NCBI RefSeq assembly: GCF_008065375.1
Contig: NZ_VJYI01000016.1
Span: forward strand, 62,001-126,000
DNA: 64,000 nucleotides
Source of the DNA: Nonomuraea sp. SYSU D8015
GTDB taxonomy: Bacteria > Actinomycetota > Actinomycetes > Streptosporangiales > Streptosporangiaceae
Direction: 5' to 3'
The first letter of the stretch is position 1. Each line of letters begins with the position of its first letter. Shown piece after piece: positions 56,737 to 64,000 of this stretch. The position numbers were made by a program, and so were the translations under genes. A model generated the notes under the pieces. The model was not told where the DNA came from. It made no database searches and saw only the letters and a program-made list of their open reading frames with translations.

Positions 56737-57831
56737 GTGCGCACGTCAGCGTCGCTCACGCGGATCATCGGTCTCGCGAACGTCGTCGTGGTCACCGTGG
56801 CCATCATCGGGTTGAGCCTCATGCCGTCCCCGGTCCGGCCGCATGCCGGGCCGCCGGTCCGGGCGAAGACCGAGGAGAGCACTCCGCAGCCCAGCCTGAC
56901 CCCGGTCGGCCCGCCGCCCGGCATCGTGGCCACGCCCGAGTTCGCCAGGCAGGTGCGCGCCAACGAGCTCGGGCGGGTGCCGATCCTGATGTACCACCGG
57001 ATCGTCCGCAAACGGATGGCCTCACTCGACCGGACGCCCGACCAACTGAGGGCGGAGCTGGAGAAGCTGGCGAAGAAGGGATACGTGCCGATCACCGCCA
57101 GGGAGTTCGCCATCGGCGACATCCGGGTGCCGGCCGGCAAGTTCCCCGTCGTGCTGACGTTCGACGACGGGCATCACAGCCACTTCGCGCTGGACGCGAG
57201 CGGCAACCCCGCGCCGGACACCGCCGTGGCGGTGATCCAGGAGGTGGCCGCACGCCATCCGGGGTTCCGGCCGGTCGCCACGTTCTGGATCAACAAGGAG
57301 CCGTTCGGGCTGCGCGACGAGGCGTCCCAGGCGGCCGCCGTGCGATGGCTGGTCGACCACGGCTACGAGGTGGCCAACCACACCTGGGGCCACCCCAATC
57401 TGCGCGCGCTCAAGAAGAAGAAGGTCCGCGAGCAGATCGTCCGGTTAGAGCGGCTGCTCAAGAAACTCGGGGTGCCGCCGTCCAGGACGATGGCGCTGCC
57501 GTACGGGGCGATGCCGCACGGCAAGAAGGTCGCGCGGCGCGGATCTTGGGACGGGACACGGTATGATTTCGCCGGCGTGTTCCTCGCGGGAGCCGAGCCG
57601 TCGCTTTCGCCCTACGCGAAAAAATTCGACCCCGGGGCGATCCAGCGCATCCAGAGCAACGGCAAGAAGGGCGAGTGCCGCAAGTGGTGCTCGCAACACT
57701 GGCTGGAATGGCTGGACAAGCACCCTGGCGAGCGCTACGTCTCCGACGGGGACCCCGACCGGATCTCCATACCGGGGAATCTAAGAGGTAATATCATCGC
57801 CAAGCGAGGGCTCCAGGTCATCGCGTACTGA
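56737..57831 (+). CDS. Membrane-anchored polysaccharide deacetylase (CE4/NodB)
   Basis: 364 residues from GTG with GGGAG upstream. One N-terminal transmembrane helix (IIGLANVVVVTVAIIGLSLMP), a Pro-rich linker, then the NodB domain: VPILMYHRIV, motif 1 FPVVLTFDDGHHSH (catalytic base and metal Asp), motif 2 NHTWGHPNLRAL (metal His pair), and TMALPYGAMPHGKK. Members remove acetyl groups from peptidoglycan, chitin oligomers or other amino sugars. The C-terminal half has a Cys pair (GECRKWCSQHW). Monocistronic between terminators; target polymer unknown. Confidence 0.93.
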   Translation: MRTSASLTRIIGLANVVVVTVAIIGLSLMPSPVRPHAGPPVRAKTEESTPQPSLTPVGPPPGIVATPEFARQVRANELGRVPILMYHRIVRKRMASLDRTPDQLRAELEKLAKKGYVPITAREFAIGDIRVPAGKFPVVLTFDDGHHSHFALDASGNPAPDTAVAVIQEVAARHPGFRPVATFWINKEPFGLRDEASQAAAVRWLVDHGYEVANHTWGHPNLRALKKKKVREQIVRLERLLKKLGVPPSRTMALPYGAMPHGKKVARRGSWDGTRYDFAGVFLAGAEPSLSPYAKKFDPGAIQRIQSNGKKGECRKWCSQHWLEWLDKHPGERYVSDGDPDRISIPGNLRGNIIAKRGLQVIAY

Positions 57832-57843
57832 CCGCTCCCCGGA

Positions 57844-57872
57844 TTGACCCCGTGCCCCAGGTCTCATATGCT
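57844..57872 (+). promoter_or_regulatory. Predicted housekeeping promoter of rpsA
   Basis: TTGACC (57844-57849), 17-bp spacer, TATGCT (57867-57872): a near-consensus sigma-70-type promoter, unusually clear for this GC-rich DNA. It leaves a leader of roughly 145 bases before rpsA, long enough for regulation by S1 itself. Confidence 0.75.
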
Positions 57873-58023
57873 GATCGCTGCGCTGTGGGCTCGCGCGCGC
57901 CTCAGACGGAGCGGGCTCGCGCTCGGTCACGTCGATGTCGTAATTCCTCGGCTTGATGCGGAAGAGGGCCTGCCGCGCATCCGCCACATCGACATCCTGT
58001 CCGCGTTCGGAGCAATTCCACAC

Positions 58024-59505
58024 ATGACGTCCAGCACTGAGGCCACCTCGAGCACCCCGCAGGTAGCGGTCAACGACATCGGGTCCGAGGAAGCCTTCCT
58101 CGCCGCGATCGACGAGACCATCAAGTACTTCAACGACGGTGACATTGTTGAGGGCACCGTCGTCAAGGTCGATCGAGACGAGGTCCTTCTCGATATCGGC
58201 TACAAGACCGAGGGTGTCATCCCCTCGCGCGAGCTTTCGATCAAGCACGATGTCGACCCGGCTGACGTCGTGGAGGTCGGCGAACACGTCGAGGCCCTGG
58301 TTCTCCAGAAGGAGGACAAGGAGGGTCGCCTGATCCTGTCCAAGAAGCGCGCCCAGTACGAGCGCGCCTGGGGCACGATCGAGAAGATCAAGGACGAGGA
58401 CGGCATCGTCACCGGCACCGTCATCGAGGTCGTCAAGGGTGGTCTCATCCTCGACATCGGCCTGCGCGGCTTCCTCCCGGCCTCCCTGGTCGAGATGCGC
58501 CGTGTCCGCGACCTGCAGCCGTACGTCGGCCGCGAGCTCGAGGCGAAGATCATAGAGCTCGACAAGAACCGCAACAACGTGGTCCTGTCGCGCCGCGCCT
58601 GGCTCGAGCAGACGCAGTCCGAGGTTCGCCAGACGTTCCTCAACACCCTGCAGAAGGGTCAGGTCCGCAAGGGCGTCGTCTCCTCGATCGTCAACTTCGG
58701 CGCCTTCGTCGACCTCGGCGGGGTCGACGGCCTGGTCCACGTGTCCGAGCTGTCCTGGAAGCACATCGACCACCCGTCCGAGGTCGTCGAGGTGGGCCAG
58801 GAGGTCACGGTCGAGGTCCTCGACGTCGACATGGAGCGCGAGCGCGTCTCCCTGTCGCTCAAGGCCACCCAGGAAGACCCGTGGCAGCAGTTCGCCCGCA
58901 CCCACCAGATCGGCCAGGTCGTGCCGGGCCGCGTCACCAAGCTGGTGCCGTTCGGCGCGTTCGTCCGGGTCGAGGAGGGCATCGAGGGCCTGGTCCACAT
59001 CTCCGAGCTGGCCGAGCGCCACGTGGAGATCCCGGAGCAGGTCGTCCAGGTCGGCGACGAGATCTTCGTCAAGATCATCGACATCGACCTCGACCGTCGT
59101 CGCATCAGCCTCTCGCTGAAGCAGGCCAACGAGGGCGTGGGCGCCGAGGTCGAGTTCGACCCGACGCTCTACGGCATGGCGGCCACCTACGACGAGCAGG
59201 GCAACTACATCTACCCCGAGGGCTTCGACCCGGAGACCGGGGAGTGGCTCGAGGGCTTCGACAAGCAGCGCGAGGAGTGGGAGCGGCAGTACGCCGAGGC
59301 CCAGCAGCGCTTCGAGGCCCACAGGAAGCAGATCGAGGAGGCCCGCAAGGCCGAGGCCGAGGCCGGCGACGCCGCGCCCTCGTCCTACAGCGGCGAGACC
59401 CAGGCTCCGCAGGGCGGCTCCTCGTCGGCTCCCGCCAGCGGCGCGCTCGCCTCTGACGAGGCGCTCGCGGCCCTTCGCGAGAAGCTCGCGGGCGGCCAGA
59501 GCTGA
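58024..59505 (+). CDS. rpsA: 30S ribosomal protein S1
   Basis: 493 residues, start ATG at 58024 (MTSSTEATSSTPQVAVNDIG). Four S1 RNA-binding domains at about residues 37-105, 122-187, 208-276 and 293-362, with strong copies such as GQVRKGVVSSIVNFGAFVDLGGVDGLVHVSELSW. A C-terminal ~110-residue tail rich in Glu/Gln/Ala (QREEWERQYAEAQQRFEAHRKQIEEARKAEAEAG) is predicted helical and flexible. Actinobacterial S1 has four domains instead of six. Helps initiate translation of structured mRNAs. Clear promoter upstream and strong terminator downstream. Confidence 0.98.
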   Translation: MTSSTEATSSTPQVAVNDIGSEEAFLAAIDETIKYFNDGDIVEGTVVKVDRDEVLLDIGYKTEGVIPSRELSIKHDVDPADVVEVGEHVEALVLQKEDKEGRLILSKKRAQYERAWGTIEKIKDEDGIVTGTVIEVVKGGLILDIGLRGFLPASLVEMRRVRDLQPYVGRELEAKIIELDKNRNNVVLSRRAWLEQTQSEVRQTFLNTLQKGQVRKGVVSSIVNFGAFVDLGGVDGLVHVSELSWKHIDHPSEVVEVGQEVTVEVLDVDMERERVSLSLKATQEDPWQQFARTHQIGQVVPGRVTKLVPFGAFVRVEEGIEGLVHISELAERHVEIPEQVVQVGDEIFVKIIDIDLDRRRISLSLKQANEGVGAEVEFDPTLYGMAATYDEQGNYIYPEGFDPETGEWLEGFDKQREEWERQYAEAQQRFEAHRKQIEEARKAEAEAGDAAPSSYSGETQAPQGGSSSAPASGALASDEALAALREKLAGGQS

Positions 59506-59529
59506 CCTTGAGGCCCTAGGCCCATCGTG

Positions 59530-59560
59530 AAAGCCCCGCACGGCGACGTGCGGGGCTTTT
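59530..59560 (+). terminator. Terminator after rpsA
   Basis: AAAGCCCCGCAC - GGCGAC - GTGCGGGGCTTT then T: a 12-bp stem with a T run, 24 bases after the stop. Confidence 0.95.
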
Positions 59561-59671
59561 CGCGTCCTGTGGGGGTACAGGTCGTGAGGGGCTGTGCAGT
59601 CGCCAAACGGGCCGCGTCAACGACGGATCAGGTGACGCGGCGAATCCGGGTGACGTGGCCGGACTTCCGCT

Positions 59672-59857
59672 GTGACGGGACTTGCGCTGCGGCGGGGACT
59701 CGTGCTGCGGTGGGGACTGGTGCTGCGGCGGATCGCCGAGCGCAAGAACGACATCGTGTACTGGGGCGAGGCGCACAGCCCGAGCCGCATGCTCACCATG
59801 GCGGCGCCGGACACGCTCGTCGAGGGAGTCCGGGCGTTCTTCCGCATCGTCCGCTGA
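59672..59857 (+). CDS. Short ORF, possible small protein or gene remnant
   Basis: 61 residues ending IAERKNDIVYWGEAHSPSRMLTMAAPDTLVEGVRAFFRIVR. The C-terminal two thirds have clean GC-biased codons and an amphipathic sequence that looks like real protein. The N-terminus (LALRRGLVLRWGLVLRRI) comes from three 18-bp tandem repeats (59677-59730, unit GGGACTxGTGCTGCGGxG). No clear ribosome-binding site. It could be a small protein or the tail of a lost gene extended by repeats. No family recognised. Confidence 0.35.
   Translation: MTGLALRRGLVLRWGLVLRRIAERKNDIVYWGEAHSPSRMLTMAAPDTLVEGVRAFFRIVR
59677..59730 (+). repeat. Three 18-bp tandem repeats
   Basis: Units 59677-59694, 59695-59712 and 59713-59730, based on GGGACTCGTGCTGCGGTG, differ at three or four positions. 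Confidence 0.85.
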
Positions 59858-59927
59858 CGGGGGGAAGGCCTTACCCGGCGGGCGGACAAGCGCGCCGGGG
59901 CCGCGTCCGCCCGATAGGGTGCTGCGG

Positions 59928-60401
59928 GTGACGATCGAACGGGCGGTGGCGGCGGACGCGGGGGAGATCCTCACCGTGCAGCGGGCGGCGTACGTGAGCG
60001 AGGCCCAGCTGTACGGCGATCCGTACATCCCGCCGCTCGTGGAGTCGCTGGAGCAGTTGCGCAAGGTCATCGAGACCGCCGTCGTGCTCAAGGCGCTCGA
60101 CGCGGGGCGCATCGTCGGCGCGGTGCGCGGTCAGATGTCCGGCACCACCTGCCTGGTCGGCCGGCTCGTCGTCGCGCCCGACCGGCAGGGTCAGGGGCTG
60201 GGCACGGCCCTGCTGACCGCGCTGCACGAGCAGGTGCCGGAGGCCACGGCGTTCGACCTGTTCACCGGTCACCTGTCGGACGCCAATCTCCGGCTCTACC
60301 GCCGCCTGGGCTATCGGGAGACGCATCGCGAGCGGATGGACGATCACCTGATGATGGTCCACCTGCGTAGGCTGCCAGATCGATCCCCTCCTCAGCGATG
60401 A
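59928..60401 (+). CDS. GNAT-family N-acetyltransferase
   Basis: 157 residues from GTG (VTIERAVAADAGEILTVQRAAYV). GNAT fold: motif A LVGRLVVAPDRQGQGLGTALLTAL binds acetyl-CoA through Q-G-x-G-x-G, motif B DLFTGHLSDANLRLYRRLGYRE follows. Acceptor unknown. The last ~140 bases overlap the end of the convergent Clp-N gene; the conserved GNAT sequence ends near MVHLRRL, so only its final residues lie beyond the fold. Confidence 0.9.
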   Translation: MTIERAVAADAGEILTVQRAAYVSEAQLYGDPYIPPLVESLEQLRKVIETAVVLKALDAGRIVGAVRGQMSGTTCLVGRLVVAPDRQGQGLGTALLTALHEQVPEATAFDLFTGHLSDANLRLYRRLGYRETHRERMDDHLMMVHLRRLPDRSPPQR

Positions 60402-60972
60402 TCACGGCGCGGGCCATGTCGTCGTCAACCCAGTTCCAGCCCCACCGCCACTCCGAGCCCGCCGGGTGCTCGGCGTTGAGCCGGTCGAGCAGCGGCCGAA
60501 GCCTGGACGCGGGCACGACGATCTGGTGGCCGCCGCGCCACGGGACATGGACGGGCGGGTCGATCGGCGGCGCCTGCACGCCGTGCGCGCGCAGCGCCTC
60601 CACCACCCTGGCCGGGTCCAGGCCGAACACGTGCAGCGGCGTCGCCTCCCTGTCCCGGGCGTCGTACGCCAGCGCGAGCAGCCAGTGCTCCGGCGCCGGG
60701 CTCCGGTGACCGGCGGCGAGCGCCAGGCCCGTGGCGATGCCCTCCAGCTTGTGGAAGGCCGGGTTGGCGAAGCCGCCCACCCCGTGGCCCGGTCTCGCCT
60801 CGTGACGCAGGCACTCCAGCGCCTTGTCCCGGTCGAGCCCGGCCTCGGTGAGCACGCGGGCGGCGATCGAGTCGCCGGCGAGCAGCGCGAGCACGACGTG
60901 CTGCGGCCCCACCCAGTCGTCGCCGGCCGCCGCGGCCTGCTCGTGCGCCACCCGTAGGATCGTGGTCGTCAT
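60262..60972 (-). CDS. Stand-alone Clp N-terminal domain protein
   Basis: 236 residues starting MTTTILRVAHEQAAAAGDDWVGPQHVVLALL, with the start at 60972. Two Clp_N-type repeats: VGPQHVVLALLAGDSIAARVLTEAGLD and APEHWLLALAYDARDREATPLHVFGLDPARV. No AAA ATPase domain follows. Such proteins may act as adaptors or decoys for ClpC. The last ~50 residues (SSGDRPSARDASPDSPGGGRAGDW) are disordered and encoded opposite the GNAT gene. Divergent from coaE with 40 bp between. Confidence 0.82.
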   Translation of the reverse strand: MTTTILRVAHEQAAAAGDDWVGPQHVVLALLAGDSIAARVLTEAGLDRDKALECLRHEARPGHGVGGFANPAFHKLEGIATGLALAAGHRSPAPEHWLLALAYDARDREATPLHVFGLDPARVVEALRAHGVQAPPIDPPVHVPWRGGHQIVVPASRLRPLLDRLNAEHPAGSEWRWGWNWVDDDMARAVIIAEEGIDLAAYAGGPSSGDRPSARDASPDSPGGGRAGDWRPTGDR

Positions 60973-61000
60973 ACCTTGATGATGACTCCATACCCTTCGG

Positions 61001-61006
61001 TAGGCT
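61001..61006 (+). promoter_or_regulatory. Possible -10 element for leaderless coaE transcript
   Basis: TAGGCT lies six bases before the GTG start, with TTGATG about 19 bases further up. No ribosome-binding site fits before the start, so a leaderless mRNA is plausible. Confidence 0.45.
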
Positions 61007-61012
61007 TTTGCG

Positions 61013-61615
61013 GTGCTGAAGATTGGGCTCACCGGCGGCATCGGCTCCGGCAAGAGCGAGGTGTCCAAGCGGCTGGCGGCCAGGGGAGCCGTCGTGATCG
61101 ACGCCGACAAGATCGCGCGTGAGGTGGTCGAGCCCGGCACGGCCGGTCTGGCACGGGTGGTGGCCGCGTTCGGCGACGAGGTGCTCCATCCGGACGGCTC
61201 ACTCAACCGGGAGAAGCTCGGCTCCCTCGTCTTCGCCGACTCCGAGAAGCTGGGCTCGCTCAACGCGATCGTCCATCCGCTGGTTGGGGAGCGGGTGGCC
61301 CAGCTGCAGGCGGAGGCGGCCGACGACGCGATCGTCGTCTACGACGTGCCCCTGCTGGCCGAGAACAAGCTGGCGCCGATGTACGACGTGGTCATCGTCG
61401 TCGACGCGGCCGACGAGGTGCGCATCAGACGGCTGGCCGCGCACCGGGGGATGGCCGAGGCCGACGCCAAGGCCCGCATCGCGGCGCAGGCGAGCCGGGA
61501 AGACCGGCTGGCGGTCGCCGACATCGTCATCCCGAACGAGGGCTCGCTCGAGGAGCTGGACGCGCGGGTGAGCGACGTGTGGGACGACCTGCTCAGCCGG
61601 GCCGCCCGCGGCTGA
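61013..61615 (+). CDS. coaE: Dephospho-CoA kinase
   Basis: 200 residues from GTG. Last step of coenzyme A synthesis. P-loop GLTGGIGSGKSEV (residues about 5-17), DADKIAREVVEPG, LNAIVHPLV, VVYDVPLLAENKLAPMYDVVIVVDA and the lid region with ARIAAQASREDRLAVADIVIPNEG. The length is that of a single-domain CoaE; the C-terminal GrpB-like (UPF0157) extension seen in mycobacterial CoaE is absent. Confidence 0.96.
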   Translation: MLKIGLTGGIGSGKSEVSKRLAARGAVVIDADKIAREVVEPGTAGLARVVAAFGDEVLHPDGSLNREKLGSLVFADSEKLGSLNAIVHPLVGERVAQLQAEAADDAIVVYDVPLLAENKLAPMYDVVIVVDAADEVRIRRLAAHRGMAEADAKARIAAQASREDRLAVADIVIPNEGSLEELDARVSDVWDDLLSRAARG

Positions 61616-61651
61616 GGGCCACGCCGGAGGGCGGGTCCGAAGCTCCGGCGG

Positions 61652-62329
61652 CTAGTCGTCCGTCTCGGCGGCGTCGTCGTGCGGGGGCTCGGTCACCTTC
61701 CTCGGCGCCCGGCCGGACGGTCGCCCGCTCCGGCGCTGGGCGGCCGACGTGGGCTGGGACGCCGCGGGGGTCCCGGTGGGGGAGGTCGCCGGCGTCCCGG
61801 TGGGGGAGGAGGCCGGCGTCCCGGTGGGGGAGGAGGCCGGCGGGCTCGTGAGGCCGGTCTCGACGGTGTCGATCACCACGGTCTTCTTCCTCGGGCGGAC
61901 CGCCTGCGGGCGCACGGAGCGGGCTCGTGGCCCCCGTACCGGGGCCGTCCGCGCCGCGCCCTGGGGCTGGACCGCCCCCGGGGTCGTCGGGACGCCGGCG
62001 CTCGACGGCGGTGCGGTGGGGGTCGGAGCGGGGCGGACGGGCGCGCTCGCAGCCGGTGCGCTGGGGGCGGGGGTGCCGGAGTTCGGCGAAAGCGGGACCG
62101 GAGTGGCCGCGGGGCTGCGGGTGAGGGCCGCCGCGGGAGGCGTGGTACGGCCCTCGGCCGGGCCGGGGACGGCGTCGAGCGTGGTCTGGAAGCCCGGGAC
62201 GCCGATCAGGACCCCGGCCGCCGCCAGATTGACCACGCCGACCAGCACGACCGCGACCTTGACGGCCCGCGACCGCCCGTCGGAACGCCGCTCGCCGGGC
62301 TTCGGTGCGAAGTCGCGCTCACCGGTCAC
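61652..62329 (-). CDS. Pro/Thr/Ala-rich membrane-anchored protein
   Basis: 225 residues; GTG at 62329 (VTGERDFAPKPGERRS) with GGGAG upstream. A short basic N-terminus, one transmembrane helix (VKVAVVLVGVVNLAAAGVLIGV), then a ~170-residue Pro/Ala/Thr/Ser-rich outer region with Arg-rich KTVVIDTVETG and tandem SSPTGTPA units (near 61770-61842 in 24-bp repeats). No folded domain recognised; it may span the cell wall or be glycosylated. Confidence 0.6.
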   Translation of the reverse strand: MTGERDFAPKPGERRSDGRSRAVKVAVVLVGVVNLAAAGVLIGVPGFQTTLDAVPGPAEGRTTPPAAALTRSPAATPVPLSPNSGTPAPSAPAASAPVRPAPTPTAPPSSAGVPTTPGAVQPQGAARTAPVRGPRARSVRPQAVRPRKKTVVIDTVETGLTSPPASSPTGTPASSPTGTPATSPTGTPAASQPTSAAQRRSGRPSGRAPRKVTEPPHDDAAETDD

Positions 62330-62522
62330 GAGCGCGACTCCCGGCAGGTAGCCATGTGAGATCCCTTCGCGATGCTCGGCTTCATCGAAACGATCTAGGC
62401 ATGGATCTTTCCACAGTCGCGGGACTCCAGGGGTGACTGTCGCACATTCCCGCCGTTGACGAGCATGACGTTCATCCGTGACCATCGGAAAGATCGCCCG
62501 ACAGGATGGGGAAGGACCGTTG

Positions 62523-63917
62523 ATGCCGCGCTTGACGCTGTGGTGTGCCCTCGTGGCCGTCGCCCTGAGCACCGTGGCCGGGCCGGGGCCGGCGGCCGCC
62601 GCCGATCTCACGCAGACGTTCAGGAACCCGGTCAACCCGAGCGCCGACCCCAGCCTGATGTACCACGACGGCAACTACTACGTGGCCACCACCCGCGGCG
62701 ACCGGATCGGCGTCTGGAAGTCCCCCAGCCTCGCCACCCTCCTGGTCGCACCCGAGCAGGTCGTCTGGCGCGACGGCGACCCCAGCCGCAACAAGCAGAT
62801 GTGGGCGCCCGCCTTCCGCCACGTCGGATCCCGCTGGTACATCTACTACACGGCCTCCGACGGCGTCGACGCCAACCACCGCATGTACGTCCTGGAGTCC
62901 ACCGGCGACGACCCGATGGGCCCGTACTCCTTCAAAGCCAAGATCGCCGACTTCGGCGAATACGCCATCGACGGCGAGCCCATCACCCACAACGGGCAGT
63001 CGTACTTCGTCTGGAGCGGCCCGGGCCGCGGCCAGGGCGGCCCCGCGCAGCTCTACATCGCCCGCATGAGCAATCCGTGGACGGTCACGGGCGGCCGGGT
63101 GGCCATTCCGGCGAGCGGCGGCTGCACCGAGGTGCGAGAAGGGCCCACGCCGCTCTACCGCAACGGCAGGACATTCCTGACATATTCGACGTGCGACACC
63201 GGCAAGCCCGATTACCAGCTCTGGATGAAGAGCATCGCGAACGGCAAGGACCCCATGGTGGCGGCCAACTGGACGCAGCACGCCGGGCCGGTGTTCGCGC
63301 GCAACGACGCCACCGGCGTGTGGGGGCCGGGGCACCACTCGTTCTTCCGCTCGCCGGACGGCACCGAGGACTGGATCGCCTACCACGCGAAGAACACCGA
63401 CGTCTACACGTACGCCTTCCGCACCGCCCGCGTGCAGAAGTTCACCTGGAACGCCGACGGCACCCCGAACTTCGGCCGCCCGCGCGGCGCCGGATCCACC
63501 CAGCAGCTGCCCTCCGGCGATCCCGGCGCCGCCACGTCGGTGATCAACGACACCGACGCGCAGGTCGCGTACGCGGGCGCCTGGCAGTCCGGCTCCCAGT
63601 GCGGCACCCAGTGCTTCTGGGGCAACGACCACTGGAGCGGCCAGGCGGGCGCCACCGCGACGATCCGCTTCACCGGCACGCGGGTCGCGCTGCTGAGCGT
63701 GCGCGACGCCGGCAACGGCATCGCGGCCATCTCCATCGACGGCGGCCCCGAGCAGCGCGTGGACCTCTACAGCGCCATTCGCGTCGGCGAAGAGCTCAAC
63801 TACGTGAGCCCCGTCCTGCCGGCGGGCCCGCACACGCTGCGGGTCCGCGTCACAGGGGAGAAGAACCCCGCCTCCGACGGCACCGTGATCAGCCTGGACC
63901 GCATCGAGGTGTACTAG
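62523..63917 (+). CDS. Secreted GH43-family glycoside hydrolase
   Basis: 464 residues; ATG at 62523 with GGGGAAGG upstream. Signal peptide MPRLTLWCALVAVALSTVAG...AAAA. Five-bladed beta-propeller of GH43 type: catalytic base Asp in NPSADPSLMYHDGNYY, pKa-modulating Asp in YAIDGEPITHNG, general acid Glu in GGCTEVREGPTPLY, and GVWGPGHHSFF near the metal/His position. The C-terminal ~120 residues (INDTDAQVAYAGAWQ...RIEVY) form a galactose-binding-like carbohydrate-binding module with Cys pair QCGTQC. Family activity is usually arabinofuranosidase or xylosidase; the exact substrate is unknown. Its stop shares CTAG with the convergent next gene. Confidence 0.92.
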   Translation: MPRLTLWCALVAVALSTVAGPGPAAAADLTQTFRNPVNPSADPSLMYHDGNYYVATTRGDRIGVWKSPSLATLLVAPEQVVWRDGDPSRNKQMWAPAFRHVGSRWYIYYTASDGVDANHRMYVLESTGDDPMGPYSFKAKIADFGEYAIDGEPITHNGQSYFVWSGPGRGQGGPAQLYIARMSNPWTVTGGRVAIPASGGCTEVREGPTPLYRNGRTFLTYSTCDTGKPDYQLWMKSIANGKDPMVAANWTQHAGPVFARNDATGVWGPGHHSFFRSPDGTEDWIAYHAKNTDVYTYAFRTARVQKFTWNADGTPNFGRPRGAGSTQQLPSGDPGAATSVINDTDAQVAYAGAWQSGSQCGTQCFWGNDHWSGQAGATATIRFTGTRVALLSVRDAGNGIAAISIDGGPEQRVDLYSAIRVGEELNYVSPVLPAGPHTLRVRVTGEKNPASDGTVISLDRIEVY

Positions 63918-64000
63918 AAAGGCGAGTCGAGCGCCACCGGCCGCACCCCCGTCAGGTAAGGATCCAGCTCCCCGAGCTCGAACCGCGACATCCCGATGAC
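63914..64000 (-). CDS. 3' end of an unidentified gene (partial)
   Basis: The minus strand from 64000 reads VIGMSRFELGELDPYLTGVR...ALDSPF to a TAG whose bases overlap the GH43 stop (CTAG). Codon use is GC-biased. Too short to identify. Confidence 0.5.
   Translation of the reverse strand, partial: VIGMSRFELGELDPYLTGVRPVALDSPF

Noticed and set aside
61013..61615. CoaE missing its C-terminal domain
   Set aside because: The UPF0157 fusion is typical of mycobacteria; a single-domain CoaE of about 200 residues is normal elsewhere.

Overview
The window is very GC-rich and densely coded, with strongly G/C-biased third codon positions, frequent GTG starts, ATGA/TGATG stop-start overlaps and actinobacterial marker genes (ANTAR response regulator PdtaR, TIGR02234 Trp-locus membrane protein, actinobacterial-type DapD, S1 protein RpsA, DNA polymerase I without a proofreading active site). 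The backbone order hisI - trpCBA - lgt - gltBD - pyk - pdtaR - liv genes - polA - rpsA - coaE is the conserved chromosomal order known from Streptomyces and relatives. The rest of the gene content (GH101, GH43, several lipoproteins) would fit a Streptosporangiaceae/Nonomuraea-like actinomycete, but that genus-level guess is inference.

Layout. 1-7.5 kb: a partial glutamine synthetase-family gene, a tiny membrane protein, a DinB/mycothiol-isomerase-like protein, a heterodimeric ABC exporter with one degenerate ATP site, and an anti-sigma/STAS partner-switching cluster. 7.5-13.3 kb: hisI and the trp region (TIGR02234 membrane protein, dispanin-like protein with Y/G/Q/P repeats, DUF2752 protein, trpC, trpB, trpA), with no trpE at the place where it usually sits. 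13.4-23.3 kb: a large secreted GH101 endo-alpha-N-acetylgalactosaminidase, a MauE-like plus DsbA-like redox pair, lgt, a VIT1/CCC1 transporter and two membrane-anchored proteins that share an unrecognised domain. 23.8-32.2 kb: a BpsA-like polyamine synthase and gltB-gltD. 32.2-42.4 kb: accessory genes around pyk and dapD (XRE regulator/aldo-keto reductase, lipoprotein subtilase, LysR/SDR pair, a frameshifted LAGLIDADG-type gene, a tRNA-Leu). 42.5-53 kb: pdtaR, three paralogous branched-chain amino acid binding lipoproteins and the livHMGF transporter operon. 53.2-64 kb: an orphan CRISPR-like repeat pair, a hotdog thioesterase, polA, a polysaccharide deacetylase, rpsA, GNAT, a stand-alone Clp N-domain protein, coaE, a Pro-rich membrane protein and a secreted GH43 enzyme.

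How it fits together. Several genes concern nitrogen and amino acids: glutamine synthetase family, GOGAT, Trp synthesis, DapD and Liv uptake. A GlnR-type box (GTAAC-N6-GAAAC) lies in front of the second binding-protein gene and related half-sites lie in front of livH, so nitrogen control of amino acid uptake is a reasonable hypothesis. At least six predicted lipoproteins (three LivK-like proteins, the subtilase, two small proteins) would be substrates of the Lgt encoded here. Points most worth a second look: the two-repeat type I-E-like CRISPR remnant, the LivH permease with an extracytoplasmic N-terminal domain, the class-I-sized tRNA-Leu(CAA), the paralogous unknown-domain pair with a translationally coupled mini-ORF between them, the BpsA homologue with an altered GDDD motif, and the missing trpE.
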